Of a stretch of DNA of 15,886 bases, positions 7,376 through 15,493 are shown piece by piece. The stretch lies in NCBI GenBank assembly GCA_025935235.1, contig JAICVT010000062.1, forward strand, positions 1 to 15,886, read 5' to 3'. The notes beneath the pieces are model-generated. The model was not told the origin of the DNA. It ran no database searches and saw only the letters and a program-made list of their open reading frames with translations. Position 1 is the first letter of the stretch, and each line of letters starts with the position of its first letter. The stretch is from Ktedonobacterales bacterium. Its GTDB lineage: Bacteria; Chloroflexota; Ktedonobacteria; Ktedonobacterales; JADMIN01. A program made the position numbers and the translations under genes.

Positions 7376-7405
7376 TTGTAAGACTGTCTATACTGTTGAT
7401 ACCAT
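7376..7405 (+). promoter_or_regulatory. likely promoter region of the four-gene operon
   Basis: From about 7372 the DNA becomes abruptly AT-richer. TTGTAA (7376-7381) and TACCAT (7400-7405) could be -35 and -10 elements with an 18-base spacer; TATACT at 7389-7394 is an alternative -10. An inverted repeat CTGTT-N8-AACAG at 7393-7410 overlaps the putative -10 and could be an operator. The placement 40 bases before the first gene and after repeat copy A supports a promoter here; the exact hexamers are uncertain. Confidence 0.42.
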
Positions 7406-7444
7406 AACAGCAACTTGCTCATCTCCTCACAGCAAGGAATCACC

Positions 7445-10400
7445 ATGCCGCGCATCTTCGATAATATCAACGAGCATTTGCTTGGCGCGCTGCACAACAC
7501 CATGCAGCGCTCGACCCACGCCGACTTCTGCGTTGGCTACTTCAATCTGCGCGGATGGTCGCAACTTGGCGCACTGGTCGAGCGCTGGGAAGGCGGCGGC
7601 GGCGCCTGCTGCCGTGTGCTGGTCGGGATGCAGACCACCCCGCAGGAGGAGCTGCGGCAGGCGCTGCGTGTCGCCCGCTCTGATGCGCCGCTGGATCAGG
7701 GAACCGCCGCGCGCTTGAAACGCCGCGCCGCGCTGGAGTTTCGCGAGCAACTGACGATTGGCGCCCCGACGGATGCGGATGAGCAGGCGCTGCGCAGCCT
7801 CAGTGCGCAACTCAAGACGCGCAAGGTCGTCGTCAAACTGCACCTCGCGTATCCATTGCATGCCAAGCTCTATCTGCTCTATCGAGATGACTATACCAAC
7901 CCCATCACCGGGTTTTTAGGCAGCAGCAACCTGACCTTCGCCGGGCTGCAGCGGCAGGGTGAGTTGAATGTGGACGTACTCGATCAGGATGCCACGCGCA
8001 AGCTCGAAGACTGGTTCAATGCGCGCTGGGAAGACCGCTGGAGCGTTGACATCTCAGACGAGCTGGCAGGGATCATTGATGCTAGCTGGGCGCGCGAAGA
8101 GATGCTGCCACCCTACTACATCTATCTCAAAATGGCCTATCACCTCTCGCAGGAAGCGCGGGCGGGCCTTTCGGAGTTTCAGGTTCCCGCCGCCTTCCGT
8201 GAGGAGATGTTCGAGTTTCAGAAGGCGGCCACACAGATCGCAGCCCACCACATCACTAAACGGCGCGGTGTGGTGATTGGCGATGTGGTTGGGCTGGGCA
8301 AGACACTGATGGCCTCGGCGCTAGCCAGGCTCTTCCAGCAGGATTTCGGCTGGGAGACGCTCATCATTTGCCCCAAGAACCTGACGCAGATGTGGGAAGG
8401 CTATGTCCACCGCTATGGCCTGACCGCCAAAGTCCTCTCGAGCAGCCTCGCGCAGCAGCGTCTGCCAGACATGCCACGCTATCGCTTCGTACTGATTGAT
8501 GAGAGCCACAACCTGCGCAACCGCGAAGGCCAGCGCTATCACGCGATTCATGACTATATCGAGAAGAATGACAGTCACTGCGTGCTGCTGACCGCGACGC
8601 CCTACAACAAGACCTTCCTGGATCTCTCGTCGCAGTTGCGGCTCTTCACGCCAGAGGACCGCGACCTGGGCATCCGCCCGGAGGCGCTGCTGCGCGACCT
8701 GACTGAGGCGGAGTTTCAGCGCCGTCACCAATGCGGGCTGCGCACGCTGGCCGCCTTCGAGAAGAGCGAGTACATTGACGACTGGCGCGACCTGATGCGG
8801 CTCTTTCTGATCCGCCGCACACGCAGCTTCATCCAGGCGAACTACGCCGAGACCGACCCTGAGACCGGGCGCAAGTATCTGACGTTCAGCACTGGCAAGC
8901 GCTCGTATTTCCCGACACGCGAGCCGCGCACACTCGCGTTCCCGGTCAATGACCGTGACCCAGACGACCAGTACGCGACGCTCTACCAGCCAGCAATGAT
9001 TGAGGCGATCAACGCGCTCTATCTGCCGCGCTATGGCCTGGGCAACTACCTCAGCCCGCGACCTGGCAAGCCACCCACCACCGCCGAGGCGCATCTGATC
9101 GCCAGGCTAGGGCGCGCTGGCAAGCGTCTGATGGGCTTCTGCCGCACGAATCTCTTCAAGCGGCTGGAGAGCGGTGGGCCGGCCTTCATCCAGTCAGTCG
9201 AGCGACATGCGCTGCGCAACTTCATCTTTCTGCATGCCATCGAGCACGGCCTGCCGCTGCCACTCGGCACACAGGACGCCGACCTGCTGGAAGATGAGGC
9301 GGGCGACGAGGATGCCGAGTCGCTGGTTGTGCCAGTGGATGACGCGGACGACGAGACGACTGCGGATGAGGCGACCCACGACGATGAGCCACTGGTCGGA
9401 CTCACGGCAGAGGAGGTCTATCGCAAGCGGGCGGCTGCCGCCTACCACCTCTATGAGACGCGCTATAAGAAGCGCTTCAAGTGGCTGCCCTCCAGCCTGT
9501 TTGTCGGCGACCTGCGTGTGCATCTGCTGGCGGATGCGCGCGCGCTGCTGGAGGCGCTGCGCCGCTGCGGCGATTGGCGCCCCGCTGCCGACGCCAAGCT
9601 CAATGCGCTGGTCGCCCTGCTCACCATCACCCATCCGCGCGAGAAGGTGTTGATCTTCACACAGTTCGCCGACACCGAGCGCTATCTGACAACACAGTTA
9701 GCGGCGCGCGGCGTGGCGGGTGTGGCCGGCGTCAGCGGCGACTCGGCCGATCCCACGACCATCGTCTACCGCTTCAGCCCGGTCAGCAACAAGCAGCATG
9801 ATCTGGTCGGGTCTGAAAGAGAGCTGCGCGCGCTGGTGACGACCGATGTGCTCTCTGAGGGCCAGAACCTGCAAGACTGCTCGATCGTCGTGAACTATGA
9901 CCTGCCCTGGGCCATTATCCGGCTGATCCAGCGCGCGGGGCGCGTGGACCGCATCGGCCAGCAGGCGGATACGATTCGCTGCTATTCGTTCCTGCCCGCC
10001 GATGGTGTCGAGCGCATCATCGGGCTGCGGGCGCGCGTGCGGGCGCGGCTGACCGCCAACGCGCAAGTGGTCGGCGCTGACGAAGCCTTCTTCGAGGGAG
10101 ACGCCACCGATCAGCCACTGCTCGACCTCTATAGCGAGAAAGCGGGCATCCTCGACGGCGACGACGCGGGCGGCGAGGAAGACCTGGCCTCGCAGGCCTA
10201 TGAGATCTGGAAGCAGGCGATTCTGGCGAATCCCGCGCTGGAGAAGAAAATCGAGGCGCTGCCTGCGGTCGTCTACTCGGCGCGGACGCATACTACCCGG
10301 CCCGATGACCCGACCGGCGCGCTGGTCTATGTGCGGACGAGCGATGGCGCCGACGCGCTGGCGCGGGTGGACGCGAGCGGCCAGATGGTGACGCAATCGC

Positions 10401-10849
10401 CGCTGAAGATTCTGCGCGCGGCCGCCTGCCCGCTGACGGCGCCCGCTGTGGAGCGCGCGCCGAATCATCATCAACTGACTCGCGACGCTATCGCGCTGCT
10501 TTCAGCGGAGGAGCGCTCGGTTGGCGGCGGGCTGGGGCGACCATCCAGCGCGCGCTTCAAGGTGCACACCCGGCTGTCGCAGTACGCGATAGAGCGCAGG
10601 GGAACGCTGTGGGAGGATGCTGAGCTGGAGCGCGCGCTGGATGAGATCTACAAGTATCCGCTCAAGTCGCGGGCCACCGAGACGCTGAACCGGCAGTTCA
10701 AGCTGGGCGCGAGCGACCAGGATCTGGCGCGCGTGGTCAAGCTGCTGCGCGAGGAGGGCAATCTCTGTGTGGTCGAGGAGGAGACGACGGATGAGGAGCC
10801 GCAGTTGATCTGCTCGCTGGGGCTGGTCGCGCCAGCCTCGCAGCCGTGA
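7445..10849 (+). CDS. PLD-type nuclease fused to SNF2-family helicase/ATPase
   Basis: This is a 1134-residue protein. ATG 7445 is chosen because AAGGA lies 6 bases upstream; a TTG at 7415 has no such site. Residues about 1-200 form a phospholipase-D-like nuclease domain with one HxK motif (H139, K141) and GSSN (159-162), so two chains probably share an active site. A superfamily-2 SNF2/Rad54-like motor follows: Walker A in VVGLGKT (K286), DESH (352-355), TATP (383-386), and, in the second RecA lobe, VLIFTQFADT, DVLSEGQNLQD and QRAGRVDRIGQ (829-839). A strongly acidic insert lies at about 613-657 and a long C-terminal region follows the motor. Such fusions are seen in restriction and defence loci, where the motor tracks along DNA and the PLD domain cuts it. 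The next gene encodes a DNA methyltransferase 29 bases downstream. Cleavage is inferred, not shown. Confidence 0.88.
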   Translation: MPRIFDNINEHLLGALHNTMQRSTHADFCVGYFNLRGWSQLGALVERWEGGGGACCRVLVGMQTTPQEELRQALRVARSDAPLDQGTAARLKRRAALEFREQLTIGAPTDADEQALRSLSAQLKTRKVVVKLHLAYPLHAKLYLLYRDDYTNPITGFLGSSNLTFAGLQRQGELNVDVLDQDATRKLEDWFNARWEDRWSVDISDELAGIIDASWAREEMLPPYYIYLKMAYHLSQEARAGLSEFQVPAAFREEMFEFQKAATQIAAHHITKRRGVVIGDVVGLGKTLMASALARLFQQDFGWETLIICPKNLTQMWEGYVHRYGLTAKVLSSSLAQQRLPDMPRYRFVLIDESHNLRNREGQRYHAIHDYIEKNDSHCVLLTATPYNKTFLDLSSQLRLFTPEDRDLGIRPEALLRDLTEAEFQRRHQCGLRTLAAFEKSEYIDDWRDLMRLFLIRRTRSFIQANYAETDPETGRKYLTFSTGKRSYFPTREPRTLAFPVNDRDPDDQYATLYQPAMIEAINALYLPRYGLGNYLSPRPGKPPTTAEAHLIARLGRAGKRLMGFCRTNLFKRLESGGPAFIQSVERHALRNFIFLHAIEHGLPLPLGTQDADLLEDEAGDEDAESLVVPVDDADDETTADEATHDDEPLVGLTAEEVYRKRAAAAYHLYETRYKKRFKWLPSSLFVGDLRVHLLADARALLEALRRCGDWRPAADAKLNALVALLTITHPREKVLIFTQFADTERYLTTQLAARGVAGVAGVSGDSADPTTIVYRFSPVSNKQHDLVGSERELRALVTTDVLSEGQNLQDCSIVVNYDLPWAIIRLIQRAGRVDRIGQQADTIRCYSFLPADGVERIIGLRARVRARLTANAQVVGADEAFFEGDATDQPLLDLYSEKAGILDGDDAGGEEDLASQAYEIWKQAILANPALEKKIEALPAVVYSARTHTTRPDDPTGALVYVRTSDGADALARVDASGQMVTQSPLKILRAAACPLTAPAVERAPNHHQLTRDAIALLSAEERSVGGGLGRPSSARFKVHTRLSQYAIERRGTLWEDAELERALDEIYKYPLKSRATETLNRQFKLGASDQDLARVVKLLREEGNLCVVEEETTDEEPQLICSLGLVAPASQP

Positions 10850-10878
10850 CCCAGAAACACAAAGGAGTGAACGCCGCC

Positions 10879-13800
10879 ATGACCACCCTCACGCAGACCC
10901 AGACCGCGACCATCCGCACCCTCATCCGCGCGTTCGACTTCGCGAAGCTCTTCAACGAGCTGGGCTGGGACCACTATGGCCAGTCGCTGCCCGTGGAGGC
11001 TGGAGGCGTGCGCTATGAGCTGCGCGCGGTAGCCGAGAAGCGCGGCATGGTAGTCTACGTGTGCGAGCAGTCTGTGGGCGCCGCTTTCCCCGACCGCGAG
11101 ACGCGCCTGAAGATCGAGCGGCAGGTCGCCAGGACTACGCGCCTGCACATCATCATCTATAAGGACGCCGAGCGGACGCAGCAGGTGTGGCAGTGGGTAC
11201 GGCGCGAGCAGGGCAAGCCGAGCGCGCCGCGCGAGCACAAGTTCTCGCGCGGCGGATCGGGCGAGAATATCGCACAGCGGCTGGCGCAGGTCTTCATCGG
11301 CTTCGACGAAGAGGAGTCGCTGACGGGCACGGGTATGCAGACGCGCGCCGCTAAAGCCTTTGACGTGGACCGCGTGACGAAGAAGTTCTATGACCGCTTC
11401 AAGATCGAGCATAGCGCCTTCTTGCAGCGCATCGCGGGGATCGAGGACGACGAGGCGCGGGCGTGGTATGCCTCGCTGATGCTCAACCGGCTGATGTTCA
11501 CCTACTTCATCCAGAAGAAGGGCTTTTTAGCGGGCGATGTGAACTACCTGCCCAACAAGCTGCGCGCGGTGCGGGCGCGCTATGGCGATGGCCAGTTCCA
11601 CAGCTTCTATCGCTCGTTCCTGCTGCGGCTCTTTCATGAGGGGCTGGGCCAGCCCAAGGCGGCGCGCGACCGCGAGACAGCGGCGCTGATCGGCGAGATC
11701 CCGTATCTGAATGGCGGCCTCTTCGAGCTGCACCAGATCGAGCGCGATTACGACGCCATCAGTATCCCGGATGAGGCGTTCGAGCGCATCTTCAGCTTCT
11801 TCGAGAGCTACGAGTGGCATCTGGATACCGAGCATCACGACGAGCGGCACAGCGACAACGAGATCAACCCCGATGTGCTGGGCTACATCTTCGAGAAGTA
11901 CATCAACCAGAAGCAGATGGGCGCCTACTACACCAAAGAGGACATCACCGAGTACATCGGCAAGAACACGATTCTGCCCTTCGCGCTGGAGCAGGCGCGC
12001 GCCAATTGCAAGGTGGCCTTCGATGGGCCTGCCAGCGAGGTCTGGCGGCTGCTGGCCGAGGACCCCGACCGCTACATCTATGACGCTGTGCGGTGCGGGG
12101 TAGACCTGGCGCTGCCAGCCGAGATCGCCGCCGGAGTGGGCGATGTGGCGCGGCGCGGCGGCTGGAATCGCCCGGCCAGCGCGGGCTTCGCGCTGCCGAC
12201 GGAGACCTGGCGCGAGCATGTGGCGCGGCGCACGCGCTGCCTGGAGCTGCGCGCGAAGCTGGCGGCAGGCGACGTCACCGCCGTCAACGATCTGATTACC
12301 TACAACCTCGACATCCGCCGCTTCACACAGGATGTGATCGAGAACTGCGAGGGGCCAGAGCTGCTGCGGGCGCTGTGGCGCGCGCTCTCTGGCGTGACGA
12401 TCCTCGACCCGACCTGTGGCTCTGGCGCGTTCCTCTTCGCCGCGCTCAACATCCTGGAGCCGCTATATGCCGCCTGCCTCGATCGCATGGCGGCCTTTGT
12501 GGCGCAGGCCGACGCGACACCCAACGCCAGCAAGGCGCTCTACGCCGACTTCCGCGCGACGCTGGCGCAGGTGGAGCTGCACAGCAACCGCCGCTACTTC
12601 ATCCTGAAGTCCATCATCATCAACAACCTGTATGGCGTGGACATCATGGAGGAGGCGACTGAGATCGCCAAGCTGCGGCTCTTCCTGAAGCTGGTGGCGC
12701 AGGTGGACGACGCGCGCCGCCTGGAGCCGCTGCCCGACATTGACTTCAATATCCGCGCGGGCAACACGCTGGTCGGCTTCGCCACGCTGGCGGATGCGCG
12801 CAAGGCCGTGGCGGGCCATCTCTTCTGGAGCCAGCAGATGCCGCAGATCGAGCAGGCGGCGGCGGATATTGACCGGCTGTTTGGCCACTTCCATCAGCAG
12901 CAGATGGAGATCGGCGGCGAGGTGACCAAGGCCGACAAGCGCGAGCTGCAAGCGCGGCTGACCGACCTCGGCGCGACGCTCGACCAGTTTCTGGCGGCGG
13001 AGTATGGCATTGACGAGTACAACATCCCCGACCCGGCGGCCTATGCGGCGCGGCTGGCGGAGTGGAAGCGCAGCCATCGTCCCTTCCACTGGTTCCTGGA
13101 GTTCTACGGCATCGTGCAGGCGCGCGGCGGCTTCGATGTCATCATCGGCAACCCGCCGTATGTGGAGTATTCGAGCGTCAAGAGTTCGTATACTGTACGC
13201 GATCTCAAAACGGAGGCATCTGGAAATCTCTTCGCGTATATGCTAGAGCGATCAATTGGAATCATGCCAGAGGCGGGCCGCGTGTCCATGATTGTTCCAA
13301 TTGCACTCCTGGCTGGAGAAAGAACCGCTGTCATTCGCGAGGTTGTGCTGGACGACTTGGCTATCAACAGCCTTAGCAGCTTTGGCTTCCGCCCAAGCCA
13401 CCTATTCGACGGGGTTAACCACCGCTTGTCCATATTGGTTGCGAGAAAAGGACATCGCGATGCCCGGCGCGGAGTGGCAATTACCAGCACCTACAATCTA
13501 TGGGCGGCGGAAGAACGGGGCGTGCTTTTTGATAAACTAGCATTCGTCCATGAAGGCTACACGAAAGCTGTCATCGGCAAATTTGGAACTGAAATGGAAC
13601 TAGCGATTGCAGATTGTCTCAGCGGTTGCGACAGAGTAGCTGGGTCGCTGATTATTCCACCGCAAGGCGGGCGCAGCACCGTATTCTTTAATGATGCTGT
13701 ACTCTATTGGGCGCGCGCTACGGACAGTGCGCCGACGTTTCGAAACGTGACCCTAAATCGGGCAATGAACTCAAGCACTTTGAAGGCACTGCCGGTGCCA

Positions 13801-14217
13801 GATTCGAGTGCGCAGGCCATCCTTCTCGCGCTAGTCAACAGCAGCCTCTTCTTTTGGTACTGGTTGAAGTACTCAGACTGCCGCCATTTGACGCTGAACG
13901 ACATCAAGCTATTTCCGTTCCCTTCTACCTTGTTAGAATCGGAGTCCTTACGGCAGATTGGCGAGATTGTGGCGACGCTTATGGGCTCATATCAAGTCAA
14001 CTCAGTGACACATCGCAGAAACCAAGTCCGAACAGGCCTCATCGAATATCAGCGCTTCTTCCCCAGTCAGTCCAAACCGATCATAGACGAGATCGACCGG
14101 GTGCTGGCGCGGCACTACGGCTTCACGGACGAGGAGCTGGATTTCATCATCAACTACGACATCAAGTACCGCATGGGGCAGAGTGGCGACGACGAGAGCG
14201 AGGGGGGCGACGAGTGA
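10879..14217 (+). CDS. Eco57I/type IIG-like N6-adenine DNA methyltransferase
   Basis: This is a 1112-residue protein. ATG 10879 is preferred, with AAAGGAG at 10861-10867; a GTG overlapping the previous stop at 10846 lacks its own site. The N-terminal region (1-330) has the family's LFNELGWDHYGQSLPV opening and the helical MLNRLMFTYFIQKKGFL segment. EKYINQKQMGAYYTKEDIT lies at about 339-357. SAM-binding motif I is DPTCGSGAF (510-518) and the catalytic NPPY is at 758-761, which marks an adenine-N6 enzyme. Residues about 762-1060 are the expected target-recognition region, and the last 50 residues return to conserved sequence. The role is likely self-marking for the adjacent nuclease/ATPase. An intrinsic nuclease domain, as in true type IIG enzymes, cannot be confirmed: residues 45-95 have mixed alpha/beta character but no clear PD-(D/E)xK motif. 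The recognition-region DNA is much less GC-rich than the rest. The stop overlaps the next start by GTGA. Confidence 0.9.
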   Translation: MTTLTQTQTATIRTLIRAFDFAKLFNELGWDHYGQSLPVEAGGVRYELRAVAEKRGMVVYVCEQSVGAAFPDRETRLKIERQVARTTRLHIIIYKDAERTQQVWQWVRREQGKPSAPREHKFSRGGSGENIAQRLAQVFIGFDEEESLTGTGMQTRAAKAFDVDRVTKKFYDRFKIEHSAFLQRIAGIEDDEARAWYASLMLNRLMFTYFIQKKGFLAGDVNYLPNKLRAVRARYGDGQFHSFYRSFLLRLFHEGLGQPKAARDRETAALIGEIPYLNGGLFELHQIERDYDAISIPDEAFERIFSFFESYEWHLDTEHHDERHSDNEINPDVLGYIFEKYINQKQMGAYYTKEDITEYIGKNTILPFALEQARANCKVAFDGPASEVWRLLAEDPDRYIYDAVRCGVDLALPAEIAAGVGDVARRGGWNRPASAGFALPTETWREHVARRTRCLELRAKLAAGDVTAVNDLITYNLDIRRFTQDVIENCEGPELLRALWRALSGVTILDPTCGSGAFLFAALNILEPLYAACLDRMAAFVAQADATPNASKALYADFRATLAQVELHSNRRYFILKSIIINNLYGVDIMEEATEIAKLRLFLKLVAQVDDARRLEPLPDIDFNIRAGNTLVGFATLADARKAVAGHLFWSQQMPQIEQAAADIDRLFGHFHQQQMEIGGEVTKADKRELQARLTDLGATLDQFLAAEYGIDEYNIPDPAAYAARLAEWKRSHRPFHWFLEFYGIVQARGGFDVIIGNPPYVEYSSVKSSYTVRDLKTEASGNLFAYMLERSIGIMPEAGRVSMIVPIALLAGERTAVIREVVLDDLAINSLSSFGFRPSHLFDGVNHRLSILVARKGHRDARRGVAITSTYNLWAAEERGVLFDKLAFVHEGYTKAVIGKFGTEMELAIADCLSGCDRVAGSLIIPPQGGRSTVFFNDAVLYWARATDSAPTFRNVTLNRAMNSSTLKALPVPDSSAQAILLALVNSSLFFWYWLKYSDCRHLTLNDIKLFPFPSTLLESESLRQIGEIVATLMGSYQVNSVTHRRNQVRTGLIEYQRFFPSQSKPIIDEIDRVLARHYGFTDEELDFIINYDIKYRMGQSGDDESEGGDE

Positions 14218-14870
14218 GCGAGCACATCAACCAGGCGCTGCGGCAGTTGGCCGAGGCGCGCGAGGGGCTGCTGGCGATTGGCGACGACATCTGGGCCGAG
14301 ATTGACCACCGCGATGCGCTGGCGCGCCGCGAGAGTGTCGCGTTCTTCGACGCCTATAGCGATAAGGTCGCCACGCTCGATGCGCTCTCGGCTGAGATCA
14401 CCGGCATGCTCAACGACTATGTCGCCAGCCATGCGCCCGCGCCTCGCCCCGACACGCCCACCAATCCCACACGCGCTTATCCGCTCGACAGCGACTTCAC
14501 CTTCAAGCGTCCGCGTGGTTTCAGCCTGGCGGGTGAGGCCATGCGGCCAGCCACCACCTGGCGCGGTATGTACCAGTTCGTCTGTCGTGAGCTGAACCAG
14601 GCCGACGCGAAGAAATTTGCCGCGCTCGTCACACATCCCGATTACGTCTCGCGGCAGGGACGCAAGATGTTCTCGCGCGATCCGCGCGATCTACGCTTCG
14701 CGGTTGACATCGGACAGGGCCTCTGCGCCGAAGGGAACTACTCGGCGAACACATTGTGCGACAATATGCGCCGCCTGCTGGCCTACTTTGGCCGCGACCC
14801 GCGCCAGATGAAGGTCTATCTGCGGCCTGACAGCGTGGAGGCGGACGACGCCGAGGCTCCGCCTCTGTGA
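14214..14870 (+). CDS. conserved small protein of the helicase/methyltransferase operon, function unknown
   Basis: This is a 218-residue protein. The start is GTG 14214, inside a GTGA overlap with the methyltransferase stop, preceded by AGGGGGG 6 bases upstream. Residues 1-75 are predicted helical (HINQALRQLAEAREGLLAIGDDIW), a Pro-rich linker covers about 74-92, and a compact mixed domain covers about 95-205 (TWRGMYQFVCREL, RKMFSRDPRDL, GNYSANTLCDNMRRLLAYFG, MKVYLRPD). The tail is acidic. I do not recognise a named family, although small proteins of this outline seem familiar beside such methyltransferases. It has no obvious nuclease or ATPase motif. From its place it may be an adaptor, a DNA-contacting subunit or a regulator of the complex. 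Tight coupling to the genes on both sides suggests balanced production with them. Confidence 0.8.
   Translation: MSEHINQALRQLAEAREGLLAIGDDIWAEIDHRDALARRESVAFFDAYSDKVATLDALSAEITGMLNDYVASHAPAPRPDTPTNPTRAYPLDSDFTFKRPRGFSLAGEAMRPATTWRGMYQFVCRELNQADAKKFAALVTHPDYVSRQGRKMFSRDPRDLRFAVDIGQGLCAEGNYSANTLCDNMRRLLAYFGRDPRQMKVYLRPDSVEADDAEAPPL
14853..14865 (+). promoter_or_regulatory. hairpin covering the ribosome-binding region of the SLOG gene
   Basis: GAGGC-TCC-GCCTC is a perfect 5-bp stem with a 3-base loop ending one base before the GTG start at 14867. The GAGG that could serve as Shine-Dalgarno is inside the stem. Ribosomes finishing the upstream gene would melt it, so it would enforce translational coupling. 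The function is inferred; a short GC stem can occur by chance in such DNA. Confidence 0.4.
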
Positions 14871-15493
14871 CAACGCACGATGTAGCCGGATCGCCCGCCG
14901 CATCTCACATCGGCGACCTCGCACTGCTGGAGCGGCGTCTGCCGCTGCTGGGGCTGTTCTGCTCGGTGCGCTGCCCCGGCCAGATCATCCTGCGGCTGGC
15001 CGATCTGGCGGGCGCGCTGCGCGAGGCGGGCGTAGCAGCGGTCGGCGGCTTCCATGCGCCGATGGAGCGCGAGGCGCTGGCGCTGCTGCTGCGGGGGCGC
15101 CAGCCAGTGGTGGTCTGCCCGGCGCGCGGCGTGGCGGGCATGCGGCTGCCGCGCGCGTGGCGCGCGCCAGTGGAGCAGGGGCGGCTGCTGGTCATCTCGC
15201 CGTTCGCAGCGGGGCAGCGGCGGGCGACGGCGGCGCTGGCCGAGCGGCGCAATAGCTACGTGGCCGAGCTGGCGCGCGTCGTTTTCATTGCGCATGCCGC
15301 GCCCGGCGGGCAGATCGAGCGGCTGGCGGGCGAGCTGATCGCGGCGGGCAAGCCCACGCTGACGTTCGCCAGCGAGTACAACGCGGGATTGCTGGCGCTC
15401 GGCGCGCGCGGAGTCAGCATCGAGTCGGCGGCCTCAGCAGTGGAGGAGATTCGCGCGGCGCTGGCTGGGGAGGGGCAGGGGTCGCGGCCATAA
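14867..15493 (+). CDS. DprA-like SLOG-superfamily Rossmann protein
   Basis: This is a 208-residue protein starting at GTG 14867 in a second GTGA overlap. It keeps the DprA/LOG-type Rossmann order. LGLFCSVRCPGQII leads into GGFHAPMEREAL (60-71), equivalent to DprA's G-A-GID-AH-AL block. VVVCPARG (81-88) and ISPF (110-113) follow, then ERRNSYVAELARVVFIAHA (126-144), equivalent to the RNRIIA..VVVVEA segment, then PGGQIERLAGE and GKPTLTF. True DprA loads RecA on incoming single-stranded DNA during transformation and is longer, with extra N- and C-terminal domains missing here. SLOG proteins in conflict systems are proposed to sense or process nucleotides. The last gene of a defence-like operon is consistent with a sensor or DNA-handling role. 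Its last residues and its TAA stop fall inside repeat copy B. The fold call is strong; the activity is unknown. Confidence 0.82.
   Translation: MTTHDVAGSPAASHIGDLALLERRLPLLGLFCSVRCPGQIILRLADLAGALREAGVAAVGGFHAPMEREALALLLRGRQPVVVCPARGVAGMRLPRAWRAPVEQGRLLVISPFAAGQRRATAALAERRNSYVAELARVVFIAHAAPGGQIERLAGELIAAGKPTLTFASEYNAGLLALGARGVSIESAASAVEEIRAALAGEGQGSRP

Noticed and set aside
7415..7444. TTG start adding ten residues to the PLD-SNF2 protein
   Set aside because: No Shine-Dalgarno precedes it, and ATG 7445 has AAGGA at the right distance.
4378..7503. 1041-codon open frame antisense to mutS
   Set aside because: It is a GC-driven shadow of mutS: low-complexity Arg/Gln/Leu/Ala-rich sequence with no domain, lying wholly opposite a textbook MutS.
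10846..10878. GTG start of the methyltransferase overlapping the previous stop codon
   Set aside because: AAAGGAG lies downstream of this GTG and before ATG 10879, and the added residues are polar and unlike the family's N-terminus.
13707..14213. 169-codon upstream extension of the third operon gene
   Set aside because: It lies in a second frame inside the methyltransferase's recognition region, and GTG 14214 has its own AGGGGGG site and the GTGA overlap.
7445..14217. Assignment of the operon to DISARM class 1
   Set aside because: SNF2, PLD and methyltransferase activities match in outline, but DrmA and DrmB are absent and the PLD domain is fused to the motor.
7445..14870. Classical type I restriction system
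   Set aside because: The motor is SNF2-like with a PLD nuclease rather than HsdR, and no HsdS subunit with two recognition domains is present.
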